64,000 bases of DNA, from positions 1,798,001 to 1,862,000 of the forward strand of contig NZ_JARUND010000002.1 of the NCBI RefSeq assembly GCF_036898825.1, read 5' to 3'. Of this stretch, positions 16,132-24,172 are shown one piece after another. This stretch comes from Streptomyces sp. B21-083. GTDB lineage: Bacteria; Actinomycetota; Actinomycetes; Streptomycetales; Streptomycetaceae. The notes below the pieces were generated by a model. The model made no database searches. It was not told where the DNA came from and saw only the letters and a program-made list of their open reading frames with translations. Numbering within the stretch: the first letter of the stretch is position 1; the number at the start of each line of letters is the position of its first letter. Position numbers and translations under genes: made by a program.

Positions 16132-17873
16132 TTGAGGTCCCCCTCGTCGTCGGCCTCAGCGTGGGCCGGCTGCTGGTTGGTCGCACTCGCGGCGGTCGGG
16201 TCTTCCCGGTGGCCGCCGAAGGCCGCTTGGTCGTCCGGGTGACGGCCGAGGGCCGTGGGGTCGGCGGCCGGGAACGCGGTGAAGTCGACCGCGTCGTCCG
16301 GGTGGCCGGAGAACATCTTCGGGTCGTCGGGGTTCCTGGTGAAGGCCGTGGGGTCCGGGTCGCCCTTGAGGCCCTCCATGAACGCCTCGACCCACAGGCC
16401 GGGCAGGGGTTCGTCGTCCTTTTTCTTCTTCTGCGACTTGGGCTCCCACAGTTTGCGGAGCTCGGGGTCGGCCTCCAACGCGGCCTCGGACGCCCTGGAC
16501 CGGGCGTACCGCTCGCTCAGCGGGGTCTTGACCCGGCTGCGGCGCTGCGGCAGACCGTTCTCGGTCCACTCGGTGACCTCCGGGACGTCGTCCTCCATGG
16601 AGACCGACGCCGGGATCCGCGGGCCCGTCGTGGGGCGGCGCTTCTTGGGCGGGCGCTTGGGGCCTTCCAGCGCACCGAGTTCGATCTTGGGCGCGGCGGT
16701 GGCGCCGATGCCGTGGGCGAGTCCGGGCGCGGGGTCGCCGGTGAGCATGTCGGACGGCACGACCAGTACGGCGCGGACACCGCCGTACGCGGACTGCCTG
16801 AGCGAGATCTGCATCTTGTACGACTCGCAGAGGCGCCCTACGACCGCCAGGCCGAGGCGCGGGGACTCTCCGAGGTCGTTGAGGTCGAAACCGGCCTGGG
16901 CGCGGGCGATCATGACCTCGGCGCGCTTGCGGGACTCCTCGCTGAGGCTGACGCCGGCGTCCTCGATCTCGATGGCGATGCCGGTCTGCACCTCGGTCGC
17001 GGTGACATGCACCTTGGTGTGGGGCGGCGAGTAGCGCGTGGCGTTGTCGAGGAGTTCGGCCGCGGCGTGGATGAGCGGTTCGACGGAGTTGCCGTCGACG
17101 TTGACCTTCGCGATGGAACTCAGGTCGATACGCCGGTACTCCAGGATCCGGGACATCGCGCCGCGCAGCACGCTGTACAGCGCGACGGGCTGGGGCCACT
17201 GGCGCCCGGGCCGGCCGCCGCCGAGCACGGAGATGGAGTCGGCGAGGCGGCCGATCAGCGCGGTGCCGTGGTCGATGCGCAGGAGGTCGTCGAAGACCTC
17301 GGGGTTGCGGCCGTGGTCCTCCTCCATCTCCCGGAGTTCGTTGGCCTGCTGGTGGACGATCGCCTGAACGCGCCGGGCGATGCTGACGAACGCGCGCTGC
17401 GCGCCGTCCCGCATGGACTCCTCGCGGTCGATGATCTCCAGGACCCGCTCCAGCAGTTTGCGCTGCGGAACCGGGAGTTCGCGGTACGGGGAGTCCGGTC
17501 CACGCAGTTCGCGAATCACCCCTGAGGGTGAACCGGCGACGCGCAGCAGATGGAGCCCGTACGGCAGGACTTCTGTGCCGAACCGGAGGAACTCCTCGTC
17601 GTGGGCGGCGATGCGCCGCTCCAGATACGCGGTGTGACGGGCGTGCTCGGCCCGCAGACCACGGACGGTACGGCCACGGCGGACCACTTCGGCGGCGACC
17701 GCGACGACCAGGACCGTGGCGATGGCTCCGCACCAGCCGACGGCGGCGCGGACCGGCCCGGTCACCAGGGCGGCGGCGGCTCCGGTCGCGCCGGCCATTG
17801 CTATGGCAGGCAGCAACAGCACGCGCGCGTAGGGAAGTTCACGGCCACCGGGAGGCGATTGAACACTCACCAT
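16128..17873 (-). CDS. cvnA: Conservon sensor histidine kinase-like protein CvnA
   Basis: 581 aa with two adjacent membrane segments (about 18-38 and 42-62), a dimerisation/linker region, a nitrate-sensor-like ATPase domain (ELLDNATRYSPPHTKVHV as N-box, then IEIEDAGVSLSEE and RLGLAVVGRLC as G-boxes), and a long charged, disordered tail. A phosphoacceptor His of the HisKA type is not obvious, in line with CvnA proteins acting as membrane platforms. ATG 17873 follows AGAGGG at 7 nt; the frame runs on to 17984 without signal. It heads the five-gene conservon, in which each junction up to cvnD overlaps. Position next to the helicase/tat region suggests the cvn9/rar set of S. coelicolor. Confidence 0.88.
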   Translation of the reverse strand: MVSVQSPPGGRELPYARVLLLPAIAMAGATGAAAALVTGPVRAAVGWCGAIATVLVVAVAAEVVRRGRTVRGLRAEHARHTAYLERRIAAHDEEFLRFGTEVLPYGLHLLRVAGSPSGVIRELRGPDSPYRELPVPQRKLLERVLEIIDREESMRDGAQRAFVSIARRVQAIVHQQANELREMEEDHGRNPEVFDDLLRIDHGTALIGRLADSISVLGGGRPGRQWPQPVALYSVLRGAMSRILEYRRIDLSSIAKVNVDGNSVEPLIHAAAELLDNATRYSPPHTKVHVTATEVQTGIAIEIEDAGVSLSEESRKRAEVMIARAQAGFDLNDLGESPRLGLAVVGRLCESYKMQISLRQSAYGGVRAVLVVPSDMLTGDPAPGLAHGIGATAAPKIELGALEGPKRPPKKRRPTTGPRIPASVSMEDDVPEVTEWTENGLPQRRSRVKTPLSERYARSRASEAALEADPELRKLWEPKSQKKKKDDEPLPGLWVEAFMEGLKGDPDPTAFTRNPDDPKMFSGHPDDAVDFTAFPAADPTALGRHPDDQAAFGGHREDPTAASATNQQPAHAEADDEGDLK

Positions 17874-18200
17874 GTATGCCCTCTGAGACAAATCGGCTGG
17901 GTTGGGGGAGCTTGCTGTGGGGTACGTCTGGGAACTGTCTGGATCTTCGGTATTTTTGGGAACAAGCGCACGAATACATCCCAACTCGGTGCGCTGCGGG
18001 CGAGCTTAGTCCGACCGGATCAACGCCGTGTCATATTCGGCAAGCCCCTGAAATGCCCCTTGCGAGTGGAGTACCCTCGGCCCATTTGCACGCTGCGGAT
18101 GCAATCAAACACATTGCGTAACGACGCACGGGCGTACGAAGGGCACTCACCGTGACGGGTGAACGCGGGCCTCCGGAAGGGCCCGGGCCCGCCCCTGCCC
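17874..18200. other. Gene-free stretch between conservon and tetR
   Basis: 327 bp upstream of cvnA, comparatively AT-rich (17930-18120). It presumably holds the conservon promoter. No ORF or clear dyad stands out. Confidence 0.5.
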
Positions 18201-18836
18201 TCAGATACCGGCGATGCGCAGTGCCGCGTCCGCCGCGGCTTCCGCGAAGACGGCGACCGGGCGCTCGGGGCCGGAGCGGTGCACGAGGATGACGCCCTCG
18301 ATCAGCCCGAAGAGCAGATCCGTCCGCAGTTCCAGCTCACCCTTGGCGAGCACTCCCCCGGTGGCCGTCGCGGCGAGCAACTGCCGGTAGGCGTCCTTGA
18401 GTTCGGCCCGTACGGCGTGGAAACCGGCGAAGCGTTCGGCACGCACCTCGGGGAGGAGGTAGAGACCCCCGAGGTTGTACGGGCCGCCGCAGAGCAGCTC
18501 GACGTCGGTGCGGCACAGCTTCCACAACCGGCCCTCGGCCGGGGCGGCGTCGTCGGCCAGCAGCCCGCGGGCGTACGTCAACGAGGGCGTGACGGTGGAC
18601 TCCAGGAGCTCGGCGAGCAGCTCCTCCTTGCCGGAGACGTAGTGGTACATGGACGCCTGACGCATCCCCGCCCGCTCGGCAATGGTCCGGGTGGTGGTGG
18701 CCGCGTAGCCGCGGGTGGTGAACAACTCGGCGGCCGCGGTGAGGAGTTCCGCACGCGGGGCGAGCCCGCTGTCCGGCCGCTGCGCGGCCCGCGGCCTGCC
18801 GACCCGCCGTCCGCCCGGCCCGCCCGTCGTTCCCAT
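18201..18836 (-). CDS. TetR-family repressor of the DUF1989/carboxylase regulon
   Basis: A 211-aa TetR protein. The HTH lies at about residues 30-75 (TRGYAATTTRTIAERAGMRQASMYHYVSGKEEL split over two helices), followed by an all-helical ligand domain. The frame runs upstream past 19200, but ATG 18836 begins just before the HTH. Its start is 100 bp from the dyad at 18936-18959, which also faces the divergent nitrogen operon, and the same dyad occurs before the permease at 8959. Autoregulation and control of both targets is the simplest reading; the inducer (guanidine, carboxyguanidine, urea, allophanate) is unknown. Confidence 0.87.
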   Translation of the reverse strand: MGTTGGPGGRRVGRPRAAQRPDSGLAPRAELLTAAAELFTTRGYAATTTRTIAERAGMRQASMYHYVSGKEELLAELLESTVTPSLTYARGLLADDAAPAEGRLWKLCRTDVELLCGGPYNLGGLYLLPEVRAERFAGFHAVRAELKDAYRQLLAATATGGVLAKGELELRTDLLFGLIEGVILVHRSGPERPVAVFAEAAADAALRIAGI

Positions 18837-18935
18837 GCGTTCGATCCTCGCACACAGCCCGGCCGGATGATCTCCGTGAGCGATCGGTAACCAGGCGGCA
18901 ACACACGGGCAACGCCGGCGTCTCGGCGCCCGCCT

Positions 18936-18959
18936 AATTTCTGTCGGGCGACAGAAATT
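18936..18959. promoter_or_regulatory. TetR-type operator before the DUF1989 operon (copy 2)
   Basis: AATTTCTGTC-GGGC-GACAGAAATT, perfect 10-bp arms, 75 bp before the first DUF1989 gene and 100 bp before tetR. Twin of the site at 8959-8982. Confidence 0.8.
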
Positions 18960-19034
18960 CAATGGGCAGGACAGCAGGACAGACAGCACGAGCACCAATA
19001 GAAGCAGTACGACTTCGGAGCCGGAGGACCCTCG

Positions 19035-19859
19035 ATGGGGACATCGACCACGTACGGAGCCCGCGATCACGCCCGCGCCCAGGAGGGCGCCCAGGCGGAG
19101 GCCATGCCCGTCGTCCCGGCCGCCGACTGGCCCGCACCGCCCTGCGCGGCGGGCCATCTGGTGTGGGCCGAGACAGTGGCGGGCGGCAACTACACGCACC
19201 GGGTCCTGGCCCGCGGCACCGAGCTGCGCCTGACCGACCTGCGCGGGGACGCCTGCGCCCATCTACTGCTCTTCGTCGCGGACCGGCCCTGGGAGCGGCT
19301 GAACGTCGCCGACACGGTCAAGGTCCAGTGGAACGCGTACCTCGGAGAGGGGCAGTTGCTGCTCTCCGACCAGGGCCGTGTCCTCGCCTCGCTGGTCGCC
19401 GACACCTCCGGGCGCCACGACGCGCTGTGCGGCACCTCGACCCTCGTGCGCAACACGAACCGGTACGGCGACGGCACCCCGCAGTCGCCCTCCCCCGCCG
19501 GCCGTGAGCTGTTCAAGCTGGCCGCGGCCAAGAACGGCCTCCAGCCGCGCGATCTGCCGCCCTCACTCTCGTTCTTCCAGGGCGTGGAGGTACGCGAGGA
19601 CGGCTCCCTCGACTTCACCGGCTCGGCCGGACCGGGCGGCAGTGTGACGCTGCGCGCCGAGCAGGACGTCACGGTGCTGATCGCGAACGTCCCGCACCCC
19701 GCCGACCCGCGCGACGACTACGTGAGCACCCCGCTGGAGGTGCTGGCCTGGCGCGCCGAGGCGACCCACCCCGGCGACCCCCTGTGGGAGGCCACTCCCG
19801 AGGGCCGCCGCGCGTTCCTCAACACCGCCGAATTCCTTGCCGCGAGGGGGCTCGTATGA
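19035..19859 (+). CDS. DUF1989 urea/guanidine-carboxylase-associated protein 1 (CgdB-like)
   Basis: 274 aa of the DUF1989 family (urea amidolyase-associated protein UAAP1). Conserved stretches include GNYTHRVLARGTELRLTDL and GRHDALCGTSTLVRNTNRYG. In Pseudomonas the UAAP1/UAAP2 pair was shown to be a carboxyguanidine deiminase (CgdAB), hydrolysing carboxyguanidine from guanidine carboxylase to allophanate and ammonia (recalled literature). ATG 19035 follows CCGGAGGACCC. It opens a tightly overlapping operon with the second DUF1989 gene and the carboxylase. Confidence 0.85.
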   Translation: MGTSTTYGARDHARAQEGAQAEAMPVVPAADWPAPPCAAGHLVWAETVAGGNYTHRVLARGTELRLTDLRGDACAHLLLFVADRPWERLNVADTVKVQWNAYLGEGQLLLSDQGRVLASLVADTSGRHDALCGTSTLVRNTNRYGDGTPQSPSPAGRELFKLAAAKNGLQPRDLPPSLSFFQGVEVREDGSLDFTGSAGPGGSVTLRAEQDVTVLIANVPHPADPRDDYVSTPLEVLAWRAEATHPGDPLWEATPEGRRAFLNTAEFLAARGLV

Positions 19860-20476
19860 CCACGCCGACCGTCCGCAAAGCCATCGTTCCCGCCCGCGCC
19901 GCCTGGTCGTCCGTCGTCCGCGCCGGTGGGACGCTGACCATCACCGACCTGCACGGCAACCAGGCCGTCGACTTTCTCGTGTACGACGCCCACGACACAT
20001 CCGTGCGCTACAGCGCGCCCGACACGATCCACGCCCAGGGCGGTGTCTTCCTCACCACCGGCAGTGTCCTCATGTCGAACGAGCACACGGCCCTGATGAC
20101 CGTGGCCGCCGACGACGTGGGCCGCCACGACACGGTCGGCGGTGCCTGCTCCAAGGAGTCGAACACCCTGCGGTACGGCCATCACACCTGGTCGCAGCAC
20201 GCGTGCGTGGACAACTTCCTCGCCGAGGGCGTCAAACACGGCCTGGGCAAAAGGGACTTGGTCTCCAACATCAACTGGTACATGAACGTGCCGGTGGAGA
20301 AGGACGGCACGCTGGGCATCGTCGACGGTCTCTCGGCGCCGGGGCTCTCGCTCACGCTCCGAGCCGAGCGCGATGTCCTGGTCCTCGTCTCCAACTGCCC
20401 CCAGATCAACAACCCCTGCAACGGCTTCGACCCGACCGAGGTGGAGATGACCATCACCGAGGCGGGCACGGCATGA
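19856..20476 (+). CDS. DUF1989 urea/guanidine-carboxylase-associated protein 2 (CgdA-like)
   Basis: 206 aa, paralogous to the preceding gene and of the UAAP2 group. Recognisable features are GNQAVDFLVYDAHDTSVRYS, GRHDTVGGACSKESNTLRYG (the conserved Cys/His-bearing segment) and SNINWYMNVPV. It probably forms the catalytic pair with its neighbour as carboxyguanidine deiminase. ATG 19856 overlaps the upstream stop (ATGA), and its own stop overlaps the carboxylase start the same way, so the three proteins are likely made in fixed ratio. Confidence 0.86.
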   Translation: MTTPTVRKAIVPARAAWSSVVRAGGTLTITDLHGNQAVDFLVYDAHDTSVRYSAPDTIHAQGGVFLTTGSVLMSNEHTALMTVAADDVGRHDTVGGACSKESNTLRYGHHTWSQHACVDNFLAEGVKHGLGKRDLVSNINWYMNVPVEKDGTLGIVDGLSAPGLSLTLRAERDVLVLVSNCPQINNPCNGFDPTEVEMTITEAGTA

Positions 20477-23400
20477 CCTTCGACACGCTGCTGGTCGCCA
20501 ACCGGGGCGAGATCGCCGTGCGCATCATCCGTACGGCACGGGAGCTGGGCCTGCGCACGGTCGCGGTCTACTCCGACGCCGACCGCTCCGCCCCGCACGT
20601 CCGGCTCGCCGACGAAGCGGTGCGGCTCGGTCCGGCGCCCGCGAAGGAGTCGTATCTCGACGCCGACCTGGTGCTGGCGGCGGCCAAGGTGACGGGCGCG
20701 GGAGCGATCCATCCCGGGTACGGCTTCCTCTCCGAGGACGCCGACTTCGCGCGCCGCTGCGAGGACGCCGGGATCGTGTTCGTGGGGCCGACGCCCGGCC
20801 AGTTGGAACTGTTCGGCGCGAAGCACACGGCCCGGGCGGCGGCGGAGGCGGCCGGCGTGCCCCTCGCACCCGGCACCGGACTGCTGGCCTCCCTCGACGA
20901 GGCGTACGCGCGAGCCGCGGCCATCGGCTATCCCGTGATGCTCAAGGCGACCGGCGGGGGCGGTGGCATCGGCATGTCGGCCTGTGCCTCGGCCGCCGAA
21001 CTCGCCGACGCCTGGGAGCGGGTGCAGCGCGTCGCCGCCGCCTCCTTCTCCTCGGCCGGCGTCTTCCTGGAACGGCTCGTCGAACACGCCCGCCATGTCG
21101 AGGTGCAGGTCTTCGGCGACGGCGAGGGCCGGGTCGTCACCTTCGGCGACCGCGACTGCTCGCTCCAGCGCCGCAACCAGAAGGTGGTGGAAGAGGCTCC
21201 GGCCCCCGGGATCCCCGCGCTCGTGCGCGCCCAACTGGCCTCCGCTGCACGCGACTTGTGTGCATCAGTCGGCTACCGCTCCGCCGGAACAGTGGAGTTC
21301 GTGTACGACGCGGCCCGCGAGGAGGCCTACTTCCTGGAGGTCAACACCCGCCTCCAGGTGGAACATCCGGTGACGGAGGAGATCTACGGCGTCGACCTCG
21401 TCGCCTGGATGCTGCGGCTGGCCCGGGGTGAACGGGACGTCGTACGCGACCCGGGCACCCCTCGCGGTCACGCCGTCGAGGCCCGTGTCTACGCCGAGGA
21501 CCCCTCGCGCGAACACCGGCCCAGCGCGGGCCTGTTGACCCGGGTCGAGTTCCCGGGCGGGGTGCGGATCGACGGCTGGGTGGAGACGGGCACCGAGGTG
21601 ACCACGTCGTACGACCCGATGCTCGCGAAGGTGATCGCGTTCGGCGCCGACCGGGAGCACGCGCTGCGCCGGCTCGACGAGGCGCTGGCCCGTACCCGGG
21701 TCGACGGCATCGAGACGAACCTCGGCCTGGTACGGGCGGCGCTCGCGAACCAGGACTTCCGCTCAGCGACACACTCGACGGCGACCCTCGCCGAGGTGAG
21801 CGATCCGACTCCGCGCATCGAGGTCGTCTCCGGCGGGACGCTCACCACGGTCCAGGACTGGCCGGGCCGCACCGGCTACTGGCAGGTGGGCGTGCCTCCG
21901 TGCGGCCCGATGGACGACCGCTCGTTCCGGCTCGGCAACCGCGCCCTGGGCAACGACGAGGGCGCCCCTGGCCTCGAATGCACCCTCCAGGGCCCGTCGT
22001 TGAGGTTCACCCATCCCACGACGGTGTGTGTGACTGGGGCTCCGGCGCCGGTCACCCTGGACGGCACGCCGGTCGCCCAGTGGGAGCCGGTCACGGTCCC
22101 GGCGGGTGCCGTACTGGCGATCGGCGCCCCGACGGAACAGGGCCTGCGGACCTACGTGCTCTTCGCCGGCGGCGGCCTGGACGTGCCGCCTTTCCTCGGC
22201 AGCGCGGCCACCTTCACCCTGGGCAAATTCGGCGGGCACGGGGGACGGGCGCTGCGCACGGGCGACGTACTGCACGGCGGTGCGGCGGCGGAGTCAGGAA
22301 CTCCGGTACCCCAGTCCGACCGCCCCGAGTTCGCCTCCCCCTGGCACCTCGGCGCCGTCGAAGGCCCGCACGCGGCACCGGAGTTCTTCACCGAGGAGGA
22401 CATCCACGACTTCTACGCGGCCGACTGGAAGGTCCACTTCAACTCGGCCCGCACGGGCGTACGGCTGGTCGGTCCCAAGCCCCGCTGGGCGCGTACCGAC
22501 GGGGGTGAGGCGGGCCTGCACCCGTCCAACATCCATGACACGCCGTACTCCGTGGGCGCCGTCGACTACACCGGCGACATGCCGGTCCTGCTGGGCCCGG
22601 ACGGCCCCTCGCTCGGCGGCTTTGTGTGCCCGGCGACCGTCCTCAGCACGGAACGCTGGAAACTGGGCCAGCTTCGCCCCGGCGACACGGTCCGCTTCGC
22701 ACCGGTGGACACAACAGGCGTACAGCGAGCGGCGATTGTGGACGGGGGCGTCCTGGCCCGGGACGGCGACATCACGTACCGCCGCAGCGGCGACGACAAT
22801 CTGCTCGTCGAATTCGGGCCCATGCAACTGGACCTGGCGCTCCGGATGCGTGTCCACGCCCTGATGGAGGCGGTGACGGAGCTGGACCTGGCCGGGGTGA
22901 GGGACCTGACACCGGGTATCCGCTCCCTCCAGATCCAGGCGGACCCGGCCGTACTCCCCCAGCCCGAACTCCTCGCCGCGATACGGCGGACAGCCACGTC
23001 CCTACCCCCCGCGGACCACCTCACGGTCCCCTCCCGCACGGTCCACCTCCCCCTCTCCTGGGACGACCCGGCGACCCGCGAGGCGATCGCCCGCTACATG
23101 GCGGGCGTCCGCGACGACGCCCCCTGGTGCCCGTGGAACATCGAGTTCATCCGCCGTGTGAACGGTCTGGACTCGGTCGACGACGTGTACCGCACGGTCT
23201 TCGACGCGGAGTACCTCGTACTGGGCCTGGGCGACGTCTACCTGGGCGCCCCGGTGGCAACCCCGCTCGACCCCCGCCACCGCCTGGTGACGACGAAGTA
23301 CAACCCGGCCCGGACCTGGACGGCCGAGAACTCGGTGGGCATCGGCGGCGCCTACCTCTGCGTCTACGGCATGGAGGGCCCCGGCGGCTACCAGTTCGTC

Positions 23401-23988
23401 GGCCGTACGACCCAGGTGTGGTCGGGCTGGCAGCAGCGCGGCGCGTTCGAGCCGGGCTCACCGTGGCTGCTGCGGTTCTTCGACCGCATCAAGTGGTACG
23501 CCGTCGAGCCGGACGAACTCCTCGACCTGCGCGCCGACATCACCTCGGGCCGCTTCGTCCCCCGCATCGAGGAGGGCGTCTTCTCCCTCGCGGAATACGA
23601 GGAGTTCCTGACGGAGAACGCCGAGTCGATAGCGGAGTTCCGCTCCCGCCAGGGCGCGGCCTTCTCGACGGAACGGGACGCCTGGGAGGCGGCGGGCGAG
23701 TTCACACGCGCGGAGGCGGCCACGGCACCTCCCGCCCCTGTCGCCGAGGTGACGATCCCGGCAGGCGGCCACCTGATCGAGGCCGAGTTCGCCGCGTCGG
23801 TATGGCAGTTGAACGTGTCTCCGGGCGACGAGGTGACAGCGGGCCAGCCGCTCCTGGCCCTGGAGGCGATGAAGATGGAGTCCCGGATACACGCCCCGAT
23901 CACAGGAGTGGTCCACGAGATCCTGACCAGACCGGGCGCCCAGGTGGAGGCGGGCACGGCATTGATCGTCCTGACCCCGGCCCCCTAG
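20473..23988 (+). CDS. Biotin-dependent urea or guanidine carboxylase
   Basis: A single-chain 1171-aa biotin enzyme. Order: biotin carboxylase (about 1-450; LVANRGEIAVRIIRTARELG, GGGGGIGM ATP loop, FLEVNTRLQVEHPVTE), carboxyltransferase built of AHS2/AHS1 (KipA/KipI-like) halves (about 475-1010; GLHPSNIHDTPYSVGAVDYTGD), linker, and a C-terminal biotinyl domain with EAMKMES, where Lys1134 carries biotin. It carboxylates urea to allophanate or guanidine to carboxyguanidine at ATP cost. Two DUF1989 genes in the same operon favour guanidine. The substrate-selecting residue of the carboxyltransferase must be aligned to decide. ATG 20473 overlaps the previous stop. Allophanate hydrolase follows after 184 bp. 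Confidence 0.9.
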   Translation: MTFDTLLVANRGEIAVRIIRTARELGLRTVAVYSDADRSAPHVRLADEAVRLGPAPAKESYLDADLVLAAAKVTGAGAIHPGYGFLSEDADFARRCEDAGIVFVGPTPGQLELFGAKHTARAAAEAAGVPLAPGTGLLASLDEAYARAAAIGYPVMLKATGGGGGIGMSACASAAELADAWERVQRVAAASFSSAGVFLERLVEHARHVEVQVFGDGEGRVVTFGDRDCSLQRRNQKVVEEAPAPGIPALVRAQLASAARDLCASVGYRSAGTVEFVYDAAREEAYFLEVNTRLQVEHPVTEEIYGVDLVAWMLRLARGERDVVRDPGTPRGHAVEARVYAEDPSREHRPSAGLLTRVEFPGGVRIDGWVETGTEVTTSYDPMLAKVIAFGADREHALRRLDEALARTRVDGIETNLGLVRAALANQDFRSATHSTATLAEVSDPTPRIEVVSGGTLTTVQDWPGRTGYWQVGVPPCGPMDDRSFRLGNRALGNDEGAPGLECTLQGPSLRFTHPTTVCVTGAPAPVTLDGTPVAQWEPVTVPAGAVLAIGAPTEQGLRTYVLFAGGGLDVPPFLGSAATFTLGKFGGHGGRALRTGDVLHGGAAAESGTPVPQSDRPEFASPWHLGAVEGPHAAPEFFTEEDIHDFYAADWKVHFNSARTGVRLVGPKPRWARTDGGEAGLHPSNIHDTPYSVGAVDYTGDMPVLLGPDGPSLGGFVCPATVLSTERWKLGQLRPGDTVRFAPVDTTGVQRAAIVDGGVLARDGDITYRRSGDDNLLVEFGPMQLDLALRMRVHALMEAVTELDLAGVRDLTPGIRSLQIQADPAVLPQPELLAAIRRTATSLPPADHLTVPSRTVHLPLSWDDPATREAIARYMAGVRDDAPWCPWNIEFIRRVNGLDSVDDVYRTVFDAEYLVLGLGDVYLGAPVATPLDPRHRLVTTKYNPARTWTAENSVGIGGAYLCVYGMEGPGGYQFVGRTTQVWSGWQQRGAFEPGSPWLLRFFDRIKWYAVEPDELLDLRADITSGRFVPRIEEGVFSLAEYEEFLTENAESIAEFRSRQGAAFSTERDAWEAAGEFTRAEAATAPPAPVAEVTIPAGGHLIEAEFAASVWQLNVSPGDEVTAGQPLLALEAMKMESRIHAPITGVVHEILTRPGAQVEAGTALIVLTPAP

Positions 23989-24012
23989 CAGGACTCCGCC
24001 CCCGCCGCACCA

Positions 24013-24085
24013 ATCCAGCCCGTCCGGCGTTTGAGGACGAGGCCCCTTCAGGGCCGAAAGGGGGGTCTGGGGGCTCAGCCCCCAG
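24013..24085. repeat. Streptomyces intergenic repeat with hairpins
   Basis: The sequence AGCCCGTCCGGCGTTTGAGG opening this element recurs in many Streptomyces intergenic regions (recalled). It is followed by GGCCC-CTTCA-GGGCC at 24041-24055 and CTGGGGGC-TCA-GCCCCCAG at 24067-24085. It separates the carboxylase from allophanate hydrolase and may act as an attenuator or RNA-stability element. Confidence 0.65.
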
Positions 24086-24172
24086 GGATGGGACGGGTAG
24101 GGGCGGCGGGGGCGAAACCCCTTCGCCCACCGCCCCGCACCCGACAGCACCACCCCAGCCCAAGGAGCACCG

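Noticed and set aside
18837..19034. Searched for a guanidine (ykkC) riboswitch before the DUF1989 operon
   Set aside because: No conserved paired elements recognised; the region is explained by the TetR operator and a short leader.
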